Source: Atriophallophorus winterbourni
Taxonomy: Eukaryota > Platyhelminthes > Trematoda > Plagiorchiida > Microphallidae
DNA length: 64,000 bases
Reading direction: 5' to 3'
Assembly: GCA_013407085.1 (NCBI GenBank)
Contig: JACCGJ010000619.1
Location: forward strand, 20,328 to 84,327
The position numbers and the translations under genes are program-made. Within the stretch, counting starts at the first letter, position 1, and every line of letters begins with the position of its first letter. A model generated the notes under the pieces. The model did no database searches and was not told where the DNA came from. It saw only the letters and a list, made by a program, of their open reading frames with translations. This document shows, piece after piece, positions 43,035 to 56,800 of this stretch.

Positions 43035-43210
43035 AGCACTGAGCTGCATACGGAAACACGCTGGAGTTACACAGCATTTTATATTTTCATTTCTAATATC
43101 AGTCTAAGCCTGTACAAGCTGACATTATTCTTACCAACGTGCAGTCTATGACTGTGCGGCACTTTGCCTGTATCAGGTTTGTCATTTCATACATACACAC
43201 ATACATGTTG
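43035..43210 (-). repeat. R1 repeat, diverged
   Basis: CACTGAGCTGCATACGGAAA through AACGTGCAGTCTATGACTGT to TCATACATACACACATAC. Partner at 53325-53500. Confidence 0.75.
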
Positions 43211-44354
43211 GGTACTGTAATTTGGGTTTAGTGAATGACAGGTTGTCTTTAAAACCGTTAGGAAACGTTTTTTCACTGAAATCTCATGTCAATGACATCG
43301 GGATTTGAGGGATCGCAACACAAGAATTTGAACGCGAGATTCTCGTTAAATCTACGTCCACTTATTTCATTTATCTACACGTAGCCTCGTTGAGACAAGG
43401 CAGTTTTTGAACAAATGGGGGCAGAATAATCTCGAAGACACAACGCGAATAACATTATCTTATTTTGTGCTTTTTTACTTGATCACAAGTAAACAATACC
43501 GTGAAGCTGAACTTTCTAAAACATGAGAATAAGTTTTCCAGCTATTAAGTCGTTCGTCTACTTTGTTTCAATCCACTTATAACAGGAATATATCCCGATG
43601 ATGGTCAAACGTTTGCAGCAGAAGTAAATCCGTTTCGCGGCTCAATATTGGTACGCGAGTAAACACCTAACACGGTAGGCCAATCGAATGATGCTCTACG
43701 AGAACATTAAGCGTCGCTGCTGAAATTTGGCAGCATGGTCTGAGATTGTACCGCCAGATGAGTGAATGAGCATAGAAGTCTAATAGACTGTGAACTTTCG
43801 TAGCAATCCAGACGTGTGTCTGAGAATTTATATGACCGTGATCAAAGATAGCATCGCCGCGATAACAGGTATGACAAATATGTATTCACGGTGGAATTGT
43901 CTAACAATCGTAAGAGATGAAGGTGAACAACACAAGGTCGACGCCGCATTGTCGCGGGCAGATGCGCAAGTATACTTAAGACAGCGTCCTTGCGGTTTAC
44001 ATTATAATATGCAACAAGAAGTTTTCCATCACTTTACTTGGCGAGTATACACGAAACATCAACGGGACGTCAACAAGACCGCAGCTAAACATCGCTTGGA
44101 ATGCAACCGACAGCATCGATATGGCGTCGCAAGGACATCACTTAGAATTGGTGCAGGGCAGAAATTAGTATTACCAAAGGTATACCGGCTCGAATTTGGT
44201 CAATTCAAGTTCTAGGATGATCGATCATAACAATGCATTACAGTAATGCGTTGGCAAGAAATTGACAGATGTTTTGGTTCATCGCGCACCCGAAACACGT
44301 GTATAAAATAAGAAGACCGGATAAACAAAGGAACAAACGGGAAAATGAGCTCAC

Positions 44355-44563
44355 ATTGAAAATTATATTCTGGTGTGGTTTGGGTGAAGATTATGTACAG
44401 CTGAAGCAGCAGCTGAGGGGCTGCTTCCATGAAACATTCCATCATCCGAAGCATGGCAGAATCCGCGTCTTCGTACAGCATTAATTGAGTATAGTGTACC
44501 GCCATGGTGAGTGTGAGATCCGCTCTTCGACTAGCGATCCCGTAGTAAAGAGCATCAGCCATT
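44355..44563 (-). CDS. XKR exon 4a (duplicate internal exon)
   Basis: 209 nt between acceptor TTTGCAG and donor GTGAGC, same phase as exon 4b (54816-55024). The protein is unchanged (MADALYYG, then ECFMEAAPQLLLQLYIIF) despite diverged flanks. The silent-only differences suggest selection on both copies or recent conversion. Confidence 0.8.
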
Positions 44564-44749
44564 CTGCAAAGGAAATGGTAACGTCAACAGGAACGAATAG
44601 GTAGGATCATATCAGTTGATAGACGAACGAGGGTAAATTATGTATAGATGACGTATGAAATTAACGTTTACACGGAAGTTTAATAGTGCTGCACTAAATT
44701 GATTTGTCATCGATACTGAGCTGCATGCAGAAACACGCTGGAGTCTCAA

Positions 44750-45000
44750 GTCTACAAAGTATGTTCACCCTACACAGACAGCGCCGATTAAGCTTGTTGG
44801 GTCATGTGTACAGAATGGAAAATGATGGTATGAAAAAAGATCTAATATATTGAGAGTTGAAAGCAGGAAGTCAACCATTGGGTAAACTGTACTTGTGGTA
44901 TAAAGACGTTTGTAAAAGAAATATGAAAGATTTTGGTATTGACCACGTGAGTTGGGAAGAACTTGTACTTGACCACTCACTTTAGAGAAACTGTGTAAAG
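44750..45000 (+). pseudogene. RTE-like LINE C-terminal fragment
   Basis: TLHRQRRLSLLGHVYRMEND-type translation followed by a frame giving WEELVLD. Partner of 56330-56830. Dead. Confidence 0.6.
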
Positions 45001-45081
45001 CGTCGTGTGCAAGCCGCAGACGAACAGATACTCCTCTCAGCTGTTCAGATAGTGTTCGCCGAGCTTGTGAAGTTGTTGTAG

Positions 45082-45115
45082 GACATTTCGTCATCAAGCT
45101 AGATGACATCATCAG
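45082..45115 (-). ncRNA. Penelope-type hammerhead-like motif
   Basis: CTGATGA, an extra T, GTCATC-TAGCTT-GATGAC (perfect 6-bp stem II), GAAA, then TGTC. The C of GAAAC is T here. Homologous motifs are at 57422-57456 and 56866-56905. Confidence 0.4.
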
Positions 45116-45404
45116 CAGAACTTCTTTCGAAGTGACTTAAAATTGGTTTTATAAGGTTTTTATAAGGTCCGTCTGTCCATTCGCCATCACTCCCGTTGGT
45201 TGGTGGAATTCATTTGTTGCATTCTCGTCCATCGAGTTTTCATTGATCCATAGGTTGTTGCTAATTGGAGGTGCAGGTTAATTGATGTCGTTATTCAGTG
45301 ACACGCTTCGATGAATTCTCGCGCTTTGGTTGTTTTCTTTCGCTAAAATCTTCTCGTTTTCCCAATCGAATTGGCGTCCGAATTGATCAATATGAATTGA
45401 AATC

Positions 45405-46443
45405 AGTGTGCGCATGATGTTAGCGTACTATTCATTCACGCAGATCCGCGTACGCGCATATGGAATGATGTCCTCGACGTTCCCCATTAGGACTGGGCTC
45501 CGGCAAGGGTGCCCTTTGTCCCATGTGCTATTCAACTTCGCGATCGATTGGACAATGAAGCAGGCGCTTTCAGATTACGCCGGTGTGATGCTGAGTCCGA
45601 GCGTCTCGATTGCCGATTTGGAGTATGTCGACGACATCGTAATCTTTGGGGATGATCCTGGAACGCTTCAGACGACCCTGGAACGCCTCCGCTCATTCGC
45701 TTCTATGCTGGGGTTACGAATCAACACGCGCAAAACTAAGTATTTTACCACCACCACTGGACCTCATCTGCCTCTCAAGATTGGTGGCGAGAACTTGGAG
45801 ATGGTGAACACTTTTCGTTACCTTGGTTCGTCCGTGCTACCGTCAGGCCAAGCTAAGGATGAGATACCGCCCCGTGTACAAGCTGCGCGCATGGCGTTTT
45901 CGCGACTACGTTGGGTTCTATTTAGCCGTAGAGAAATCACCGGCGTACAAAGCTGCGCGTTTACAGAGAGGCGATTCGCCAAGATCTCACTTATGGATGC
46001 GAGACGTGGCCTGTGCGGGTGGAGGATATGCGGAAACTAGAGGTTTTCGACCACTGGTGTCTCCGACGCATCCTCAATGTTCGATGGGATGAACGGGTAA
46101 CGAATGACGAGGTTCGCCACCGTTGTTTTGATATCCCTCGCCTGAGTTCGATATTGCGGCAACACCGACTGAGATGGTTTGGCCACATCCTGAGACGCTC
46201 AGACGCTGAACTAACCAGGATGACACTATTGCCGACACCCTGCGCAGAATGGTGTTGTCGTATCGGAGGACAAGTGAAGACTTGGCTCGCCACCGTGAGA
46301 TCGGACGTGGAGCTGCTTGGCCTACGATCGGTTTACGGATGGCGCACGTGGGACCGGACCTGGCTTAAAATCTGCGCGGATCTCGCTTCTAACCGCCGAG
46401 CGTGGGCGGCTGCAATCCGTGACGTCAATGAAGCCGACTCATC
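45405..46443 (+). mobile_element. RTE-like LINE, relatively GC-rich, runs into the gap
   Basis: Encodes RT with GLRQGCPLSHVLFNFAIDW, LEYVDDIVIFGD (YVDD catalytic box) and KTKYFTTTT. After a frameshift near 45950 it continues VEDMRKLEVFDHWCLRRIL and RLRWFGHILRRSD. It is 5'-truncated inside RT. Its base composition and lower decay set it apart from its neighbours. The matching site in the other duplication copy, near 57205, lacks it, so it inserted after the duplication. Confidence 0.85.
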
Positions 46444-47443
46444 NNNNNNNNNNNNNNNNNNNNNNNNNNNNNNNNNNNNNNNNNNNNNNNNNNNNNNNNN
46501 NNNNNNNNNNNNNNNNNNNNNNNNNNNNNNNNNNNNNNNNNNNNNNNNNNNNNNNNNNNNNNNNNNNNNNNNNNNNNNNNNNNNNNNNNNNNNNNNNNNN
46601 NNNNNNNNNNNNNNNNNNNNNNNNNNNNNNNNNNNNNNNNNNNNNNNNNNNNNNNNNNNNNNNNNNNNNNNNNNNNNNNNNNNNNNNNNNNNNNNNNNNN
46701 NNNNNNNNNNNNNNNNNNNNNNNNNNNNNNNNNNNNNNNNNNNNNNNNNNNNNNNNNNNNNNNNNNNNNNNNNNNNNNNNNNNNNNNNNNNNNNNNNNNN
46801 NNNNNNNNNNNNNNNNNNNNNNNNNNNNNNNNNNNNNNNNNNNNNNNNNNNNNNNNNNNNNNNNNNNNNNNNNNNNNNNNNNNNNNNNNNNNNNNNNNNN
46901 NNNNNNNNNNNNNNNNNNNNNNNNNNNNNNNNNNNNNNNNNNNNNNNNNNNNNNNNNNNNNNNNNNNNNNNNNNNNNNNNNNNNNNNNNNNNNNNNNNNN
47001 NNNNNNNNNNNNNNNNNNNNNNNNNNNNNNNNNNNNNNNNNNNNNNNNNNNNNNNNNNNNNNNNNNNNNNNNNNNNNNNNNNNNNNNNNNNNNNNNNNNN
47101 NNNNNNNNNNNNNNNNNNNNNNNNNNNNNNNNNNNNNNNNNNNNNNNNNNNNNNNNNNNNNNNNNNNNNNNNNNNNNNNNNNNNNNNNNNNNNNNNNNNN
47201 NNNNNNNNNNNNNNNNNNNNNNNNNNNNNNNNNNNNNNNNNNNNNNNNNNNNNNNNNNNNNNNNNNNNNNNNNNNNNNNNNNNNNNNNNNNNNNNNNNNN
47301 NNNNNNNNNNNNNNNNNNNNNNNNNNNNNNNNNNNNNNNNNNNNNNNNNNNNNNNNNNNNNNNNNNNNNNNNNNNNNNNNNNNNNNNNNNNNNNNNNNNN
47401 NNNNNNNNNNNNNNNNNNNNNNNNNNNNNNNNNNNNNNNNNNN
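46444..47443. other. Assembly gap, 1000 N
   Basis: Exactly 1000 ambiguous bases, a conventional scaffold gap. The right edge begins inside the second arm of a palindromic MITE, at the first base of the identical duplication. Confidence 0.99.
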
Positions 47444-47875
47444 TTTTCGTAAAAATTATTGTTTTTATGTGCGCCTTATAGTCCGAAAAATACGGTACAT
47501 AAATGAAGTTAATCAATGAAATATCGATGCTTACAACGATGCCGCCTCTGTCACATCGAAATAGTTTGCCTTTATAATTTTACCAGGTAAATTAAAGAAG
47601 TTGCAGAAAGTCGAATTGCATGCAAACAACGGTTCAGGAACAATATACATGTAAGCGTGCACGTCGGGACAAGCAATAATTGCTTACGGAAGCGCAATCG
47701 GCTCTAAGATACTACTGGTGCATTTAACCCGACCATTCTGTGTAAAAGCTTAGTTAGTGTAAAGCCTATGACATTTTCGTTTATTAAGAAAAGCAACGTC
47801 ATGTACCGAGTTAAACAAACGGACAAAAATATGAACAAACCATTAGGAATCCGGTTGGAGTACGCATACCATTCA

Positions 47876-50800
47876 TTAACAAATACCACCAGGAAATACC
47901 TTTATATTGCCAGAGGGATGGGCAAGCATATAGTACAACAGCATCATTGCGAGACCGAAGAGGAAAGCGCCGACGACAGCACTCGGAAGTATCCAACGCG
48001 GCACATCTTGTATCCACGAGGACAAGTCCAACGGACGCGCCCACCATGCCCACATGGATCGAGGAGTGAGCTCGTTGCGAAACATGAACAAGGACCACAA
48101 AATGGCAACCAACAGGTTTTCCAAGCCAATTACAAGGTAACAAGAAATGTACCACAGACGGCTGTGCCCCTCTCGCACATTGACCACATCGAAACAGTAA
48201 ACCGCGGCGAGAATCAGATCGAAAAGCAGCTCCGTGACGGATCGTGGATTCGGCGAGCAGAAAGTGGTTCCTCGTGTAATCAGCCAACCCACAGCGATTG
48301 CCCAATGCATGCCGATGGCCACTCCAAATGTCAGACCTCGCGCGAGAGCGGCCAAGAGAGATAGCGCAAGAATGCGAGACGCAAGCATAGCAGCCTTCCA
48401 GCTGAAAAATAATGCGGACCCGGACCAGTTCAAATTGGACTTTTCCGCACGAGAATTGCGCAACGCGGATTGGTAGTGAGTCAAGGACCAAGCGAGTGAC
48501 AGCCATGAAGTGAAACAGGATACGATTTGTGCAATAACTGAAGCGAAACAAAGTGTACAACTGGTAATACAAACGGATGGAATATTAGAACGAACCAAGA
48601 CGAGGAGAAAGAACGCAACTGATGTATGTATGAATGAAAGAACAAGCTTGATCCAGGCAAAGTGCCGCACAGTCATAGACTGCACGTGGGATAAGATACT
48701 TTCAGTTTGCCCAGGCCAAGAAAGATATAGGAAAAATAGAAGTGGCAGTGAGACTCCAGCGTATTTCACCGTGCAGCTCAATGCCGGTTGCAATTCAATT
48801 TAGCGCGGTTAGGAGCACTGCACGATTGTACATCCGTGCAGGTTGTACATCCGTGTAGCTGATGTGGCGTAGATTGTGTTTAATTACTACTAGAATATTA
48901 TCTGTCGAAAAATATATATATGTATGTATGTATGAAAGCACAAGACTGATCCAGACAAAGTACCGCACAGACAGACTGCAAGTGGGCTAAGATAGTGTCA
49001 TTTGAACATAGGTTTTTGTGATCAAAGTCAATTATCACTCAACGATTTAATTGATGAAATCAGGACTGGGAAATAGAAAGGAATTACCGATCTTTGGTTT
49101 TATTTTGTGGAGGAGCCACGTCTTATTGCGATTTTCACAATCCTAATGGTTAGCACACAACCGATCACGAGTGTTGGAAAAGCGGAGATCGTTCAATGAC
49201 CATACATTAGTTGCCTGACTTCAAGAAGAACAGTTTTGGGCCTAAAGCAGCATCGTTCGTAATAGCCAGAAAATTTAATATTCAATTATGACGAAACCCA
49301 GGTGGAATCGATGCCTGGACAACAGACGCCAAATCGATCGCCATTGATAATGATTTGCGACAGAAAAATTGCTGCAATTTTCATAAGATTATTACTTGTT
49401 TCACATTCTGGTCTTCATTATCAGTCGGCATTGTGGCATAAACTCAGTGCCAGATCAACTAATGTAATTGTTTGGCGAGAAGCTGGTATTTTTAAATGAA
49501 AATCGTCTAGTGATATCCGATGGAATAGGTTTAAGTCTTCAAGTAGACCGGTTTATTTTTTAACATCCATGCTTTTTCTGGCCAAAAATCACTTAGCGGT
49601 AAAGAAGGATGGGAATAGATTTTGACAGACTGCGTTAAAACCGGGCCAAAAATCAGTTTATTTCCTGATTAAATCAAATGCATAATTTGCCGAGAAAGCA
49701 AAGAAAAAACAATCTGATTCCTACAGGAAAAACCGCGCCAATCCTGTTTGTCTATTTACCGTTATCAGGACTTGGCTTAATCCATCACATGAAGCTAAAT
49801 CACAAATGACGATTTATCATCGATGTTGCAAAATATTGGTATTAGTACGGCGTCTGAATGCCAGGTCACGGATACGCATACCCGATGAGTGGCAATAATC
49901 ACGAAACCGGTCGTGTGCCTCCACCTTGCTTTTCGAAAGTCTGCTTAAAAAATTCTAACGTCAAACAAAAAGGTACAAGCTAAATTAACAGCCTATTCCG
50001 AAGGTTTAACTACTGAAAACGGGCGAGTAACAAGATGTAAATATTTAACATTGAAACTAGATAGTGGCAGGGAGTAACCAACAGTCAGGAACGCTGTCTA
50101 CACAATTCATAACGATACATTATATAATTGTGTTCAAACCGAATAGCATCTTCAATATCTATACATGTTTGAGTTGAAGCATGTCAGTACATCAGCACGA
50201 AATAAGTCGCAGGTGTTACATAGAAAACTCGATCTACTAAATACATAATTCGGGATATTATAATACCAACGTTGCCTATCGCGTTCAACGAACGCGCTCA
50301 TATTGGGGATTTATATTTAGCTTCGCGCCGTTTAGCATCGTGTTATGGTAACGCGTATATGGACTTTCCACAACTCCCCACGCATTTACGAAAAACGAAG
50401 CGTTATGCGGAGTTTCATCATAATGTGTGAACATATAAATTCACTTCCAACAAATGCGATTATGGATCCTAAGGCATGAAAGCACAAGCCTGATACAGGC
50501 AAAGTGCCGCACAGTCAGAGACTGCACGTGGGCGATATTACTGCCAGGTTGCCCAGACCTAGACAGATATGAGAAATTGAGAATAAAGATGGCAGTGAGA
50601 CTCCAGCGTGCTTCAGCATGCAATGTGGTACAAAAACGTTTTCAAACGAGATATGAACTTAGGAAGCACGGTATAAAGCGTCATCATCAAGAGGAGAAAT
50701 ATCAGAAACTGCTCTACGATGCTGACCATTGAAAATGTCGCCGGTTAACCGAGTGCTGTCTATTACTGTGGAAGAGATTGTTCCTCCCGAATCGGACTGC

Positions 50801-53800
50801 TTAGCCAATTGAAACACATGAAATTGTTATGTGCCTACAAAATGCATCAAAGGTTGACATCGACCGAAGGAGGACAACAAATGCACTAGAGATCAGTCAC
50901 AAAATGAATTCAGACGTTTTCTAATTTTTCACCAACAAGCCAAGACAGCAGTGAAACATAATCGCGCCAATTTTTCATTCTTGACGACATTTGTGATTCG
51001 TACCAAAATAGAACAGCCTATTTTCAGAAAACGACATTCACTCGTTGGTTAAGCAGAAGGGAGACGTTATTTAAATAGTTGACATGATGGCACAGAATGA
51101 GGTCAATCGTTGGAGTACAAATGCGTAGGACAAAAAATTTGAATGATAATGAAACATCTCAGACAATAGCTTTAAGCATAATCGATATTAGTTAGTCGAA
51201 ATACGCGCTATGCGTTTCACAGGTTTTCTATTATTCACCCAACTAAGAATTAGTGGCAGAGCAACAAATCTCCGACCAAACAAAACTTGCGTTGTCATAC
51301 CAACCGCGTGGTTGAAAATTTTAGGCAACACTAAATCAGAAACAAATAAGACCTTTCCGTAAGCATCGCAAGACCACTGCTCACGATTGCGCCAATTTCG
51401 AAAGCTTAGAAGAATTAACAGCCAGACAGATGTGTATTTCGCTTCTACATAACCGCACACATTAAAAAGAGGGGGACGTTTTTTTCTTTATCAGAAAGCT
51501 AAGGCCTATGAGTTGGAGTGGATTAGCCTATAGAGGTACACGTGAGATGAATTCAACCACTGTGTAGTCAACATCACCATGGTCAGTATTACATCGGTAA
51601 CAAGTATCGAATGTATCATCATCATCATCATAGACAGCATTACACCGGTAGCACGTACCGAATGCTTAACTGCCACACAACCATGAAAAAGTAAAATCCT
51701 AAAAGATGGGGAAGGGTGGGACTTAAATACCTACGGATTTGATAGAAGAGTAAGCACAAACATACTGGAAGAGGTGCCTACACCTCCAATTGTGCATGCA
51801 TTCAATCAAATTTCGTGAACGAGCTTTCTGGTCTTGGCGCGCAACAGCAGCAACAAACGTCTGGCGATAAGTCGTCGGCTCATTTTTCTATCTGTTTCAT
51901 CCAGAGTATGGCTCTGTGGCCCCTGAAGCCTTGTCGACGAAACCGGCAGTCGGAAAGCCAAAACTATCTTCAAGCATCCCCGACGCTGGTGACAACCTCC
52001 CCTCATTCTGGCGAATAAACCCAACCTCGGTACCGTTCCGATTGACCCCACAATTGGCTGGGTTTGTTTGTCTTCCTGGAGCTCCGCCAACTGTTGGCCC
52101 GTTAGCTGCATCGTTCACGACAGCCGCGCAGGCTCTGTTTCACTCCCAACGATCGCATTCCCTGGCTAGCCTTCACCGCGCTGTACTTCGTGACGACTAC
52201 ATCATTTGGCATCGTGGCAGACAGGCTGCCGTGCACGCGTTTCAACTGATCATGGACAAGCGACATGCATCGGAGAGCAGCGAGCAGATTGGACGGCGTA
52301 GAGCTCGAGCTTTAGCGGACGCAGAGAAGCATCACACTGACCCATCGGAAAATATATCCAGCATTGAATGTTCGCCAATCTTGGTACCTGATTTGACCAA
52401 CGAGCGTTTGATACAATTGATCACACTAACTGTCGATTCAATGACTTCAAATGTCAAAGATGCGTCGGAATACACAGGAAACGACCCAAACAGTTGGAAT
52501 TACATCACCGCTGCCACAAACCCAGTCAACCTTTGCCAAATGAGTCCAGATTGGTTACCGTGGATATAAGATTCTTATTGCATTTAAATTTGTCATGTAT
52601 ACTATTGTTGGGAAGGCTTTTCACTTTTTATAAATTTTTCTTGTTACAAGTTTCACGAGGTGTGTTTTTGTCTGCGCCAATCAAAAATACCGATTTAAAA
52701 TAGATCGGATCTGTTGGGACCCCATCGTTGTCATAAACTACTTGTCTGTCCTCATTCCTGACCTGTTCCACCTGTCCTGACGACAGCTTATGTGTCAAGA
52801 AGTGAAACCCCTTCCTGTTCTTTTTGGGTCCTATATATGGTCTAGGCATGGCAAATGACAGTATCTTAGCCCGCGTGCAGTCTGTGTGGAGTGCGGGACT
52901 TTGCAGGATTAGGCTGGCTCAACCATACCTACGGATAGTGGTGCCCCGTTGTTTGTATAGTTCGACTACTGTCAGTGTCAATTGTACACCTTATTATGGC
53001 GGGGATACAAGGTTAAACACATATTCCCAAGTGAGTGTAAACGCGGCTACGATCGAAAGTTGAACCTCCTGCATTGAGGTAGTTAACATTCAGACAACCT
53101 AGACTAAAAACTATTTAGTTGAAACGATAGCCGCTACTAAATCATACAAATGTATCTATATACCGAGTGATTCGAAAATAAAACGACCAAATATGCCAAC
53201 TTAGCAAGAGGTTTTTTGATAATGATCAACTTTTCAGATAAAAAACAACCACTGCACGCTGTTGGCATAATGTGCAATATTTATGTACTGTAGATATAAC
53301 ACCGCGCTAAATTGATTGATTCCCGGCACTGAGCTGCATACGGAAACACGCTGGAGTCACACAGCATTCTATATTTTCATTTCTTTTATGTGTCTAAGCT
53401 TGAGCAACCTGACAGTATTCTTACCAACGTGCAGTCTATAACTGTGCGGCACTCTGACTGTATCAGGTTTGTGATTTCATACATACACACATACATGCCG
53501 GATACTGTAAATCGGGGTTTGTGAATGAGAAGCCGTCCTTAAAACCGTTATGAAACATTTTTTCACTGGAATCTCATGTCCATGACATCGGGATTTGAGG
53601 GATCGCAACACAAGAATTTGAACGCGAGATCCTCGCTAAATTTACGTCCACATATTTCATTTATCTACACGTAGCCTCGTTGAGGCAAGGCAGTTTCTGA
53701 ACAAATGTGGGTAGAATAATCTCGATCACACAACACATACTCTTATTTTGTGCTTTTTTACTTGATTACAAGAGATTTAGTAAACAATAACGTGAAGCTG

Positions 53801-56800
53801 AACTTTCTAAAACATGAGAATAAGTTTTCCAGCTATTAAGTCGTTCGTCTACTTTGTTTCACTCCACTTATAACATGAATATATCCCGATTATGGTTAAA
53901 CGTTTGCAGCAGAAGTAAATACATTTCGCAGCTCAATATTCGTAGGCTAGTAAACACTTAACAGCGTATGCCAATAGAATGATGCTCTAGGAGAACATTA
54001 AATGTCGCTACTAAAATTTGGCAGAATGGTATGAGACTGTATGGTATAGTATGAAAGCACAAGCCTGATCCAGGCAAAGTGCCGCACAGTCACAGACTGC
54101 ACGTGGGCTAAGATACTGTCAGGTTGCACAGGCCTTGACAGATATGACGGGGAAATAGAAATAGAAATGGTAGTGAGACTCCAGCGTGTTTTAGCATGCA
54201 GCTCACTACCGGTGGCCAATCAATTTATCAAGATGCTAGCCGCACAGCACAGAAATACTGCACGATTGCACATCCGTGCACGTATGAGACTGTACCGCCA
54301 GATGAGTGAATGAGCATAGCAGTCGAATAGACTGTGAACTTTCGTAACAATCCAGACGGGTGTCTGAGAATTCAAATGACCGTGATCAAAGATGGCATCG
54401 CCGCGATAACAGGTATGACAAATATGCGTTCACTTTAACAATGGTAACAGATGAAGGTGAACAACACAAATTCGACGCGGCATTGTCGCTGGCAGATGCA
54501 CAGGTATACTTAAGACAGCGTCCTTGCGGTTTACATCATCATATGCAACAACAAATGTTCGCTTGGAACGTAACTGACATCGATCTCGCGTCGCGAGCAC
54601 ATAGCTTAGAATTGGTGCAGGACAGAAATTAGTATTACTACAGGTATACCGGCTCGAATTTGGTTAATTCAAAGTCTAAGATGGTCGATCATAACAATGC
54701 ATTATAGTAATGCGCTGGCAAGAAATTGACAGATGTTTTGTTCATTGCGCACCCGAAACACGTATAAAATAACACGACCGGATAAACAAAGGAGCAAACG
54801 GGAAAATGAGCTCACATTGAAAATTATATTCTGGTGTGGTTTGGGTGAAGATTATGTACAGCTGAAGCAGCAGCTGAGGGGCTGCTTCCATGAAACATTC
54901 CATCATCCGAAGCATGGCAGAATCCGCGTCTTCGTACAGCATTAATTGGGTATAATGTACCGCCATGGTGAGTGTGAGATCCGCTCTTCGACTAGCGATC
55001 CCGTAGTAAAGAGCATCAGCCATTCTGCAAAACACATAGAACGTCAACAGGAACGAATAGGTAGGATCATATCAGTTCATAGAGGAAAGAGGGCAAATTA
55101 TGGATAGGTGTATAGATGACGTATGAAATTAACGTTTACACGGAAGTTTAATTGAGCTGCGCTAAATTGATTTGTCATCGATACTGAGCTGCATGCATAT
55201 CTGTCAAGGTCTGGGCAACCTGACAGTATCCCAGCCCACGTGCAGTCTCTAACTGTGCGGCAGTAGATCAGACTTGCAAAAAATCCGCCCGCGTTTGCAC
55301 GCATTTCCATTAAAAAACGCAGCTTATGGCGATGGGCAAAACAGACTTCATGGCTCACAATATCTTAATAAAGAAACTCAAATCAGCGGATTTCGAGGGA
55401 CTATCCAGATTTCGCGGGCGGCGGCGAAATCTTATTAAAAACATTAAACGGTCTTCTTCGTCAAGTTAGATATTTTCAATCCTCTCATAAAGATTCCAAA
55501 ATGTAAGGGGATTATATAATGATACAGACTTTAAACGACACGGAGACTACATGTAATTCGCGTCTTCTTTGTAGTTTGCAGAAAACATTATCTCACAAAC
55601 GGAAGAATTGCAGTTTTGAACGCAACATAAAGGAAGCTGTATCAGTATGAAGCGACTAGGGCATTTTGTTGAAAAAAATAAGTTCGGTCAAATGATTTTG
55701 ATAGCTATCACCTCAGCTGTTCTCAAATTGCTCCAGCTAAGTCTCCGTGACACATGAGGAACACGAGAACGCGCTCCAGTTTCACTCGGTATCCCGTGTT
55801 ACAAAAACAGTCTGGAGTCTTTTGAAAAGAATAAATTCACCGGCACAAAATTCATAAGTAAGACCTCGTAATACGATGCAAAACTAACGCTTCGCTAGCA
55901 CAGATTTGTTGCGTAGCGGCTTTGTACGACGGACGGTGACGTGAAGCGAGTGAAAGGCGTAATAAGTGAACAAACACTCGCTTGTTCACAAAATTGAGTG
56001 AGTATATGTAACCAAACGTGGTATAAACAATTTAACTAAGCGTGTCTATGTCTGCCAAAAGTAATGTGGTCTAGCAAATGCCCATATTTTATCTAACCAG
56101 ATGTGACTTTGGTAAAGTTGTACGGTAGGCGAGTAAGTACCGTATTTCTCGGACTATAAGGCACACATTAAAACACTAATTTTTACGAAAAATCGGTGTT
56201 TCTATGTGCGCCTTATAGTCCGAAAAATACGGTACATAATTTTATAAATCTTGGTTTAACCACTGCGATAAAATCTCACAAGATGCGGAGATTGATAAGC
56301 GGAACAGCTGTCATTTTGTCAAAATTGAACATTCGAGTAGGGGAAACCGCCAGTTGACTGTGAAGACAAAGATGATGGAATACAGTACGTGTGTAATGCA
56401 TGTTTTACTGTACGGCAGTGAAACCTGGACCATTCACGAAAGACACTAACCGAAGCTGAACGCTTTAAATGTACGAAGCATCCGCTGTATATTAAACATA
56501 TCGTGAATGGATAACATACAGAATGCTGAAGGGCTTTCTAAAGCTGACCTACAAAGTATGTTCACCCTACACAGACAGCGCCGACTAAGCTGGCTGGGTC
56601 ATGTGTACAGAATGGATATGGTCGTATTAAAAAGATCTATTCTATTGAGAGTTGAAATCAGGAAGTCAACCATTAGGCAAACCGTACTTGTGGTACAAAG
56701 ACGCTTGTAAAAGAGATATGAAAGATTTTGGTATTGACCACGCGATTTGGGAAGAACCTTTACTTGACCACTGACTTTGGAGACACTGTGTAAAGCGTCG

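Larger units (their letters stand above)
42668..45404. repeat. Left copy of the diverged duplication segment
   Basis: Aligns with 52960-57205 with frequent substitutions and indels. Examples are GTACACCTTATTATGGCGGG at 42694 and 52982, and AAAGTATGTTCACCCTACAC at 44756 and 56552. Contains XKR exon 4a, R1 copies and a retroelement tail. Confidence 0.85.
47444..51765. repeat. Right copy of the apparently identical 4.3-kb duplication
   Basis: See 38195-42516. The left boundary is the gap; the right boundary is where the two copies abruptly become different. Confidence 0.9.

Noticed and set aside
43790..44215. 141-codon plus-strand ORF beside XKR exon 4a
   Set aside because: The paralogous copy at 54360-54632 has indels that break the frame, so there is no sign of coding constraint. 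The region is XKR intron.
46013..47519. Very long ORFs through 46013-47519 on both strands
   Set aside because: They are open only because 1000 N are translated as X.
52628..52849. 73-codon minus-strand ORF with a plausible-looking protein
   Set aside because: Its start lies in an R1 repeat and no splice or homology support was found.
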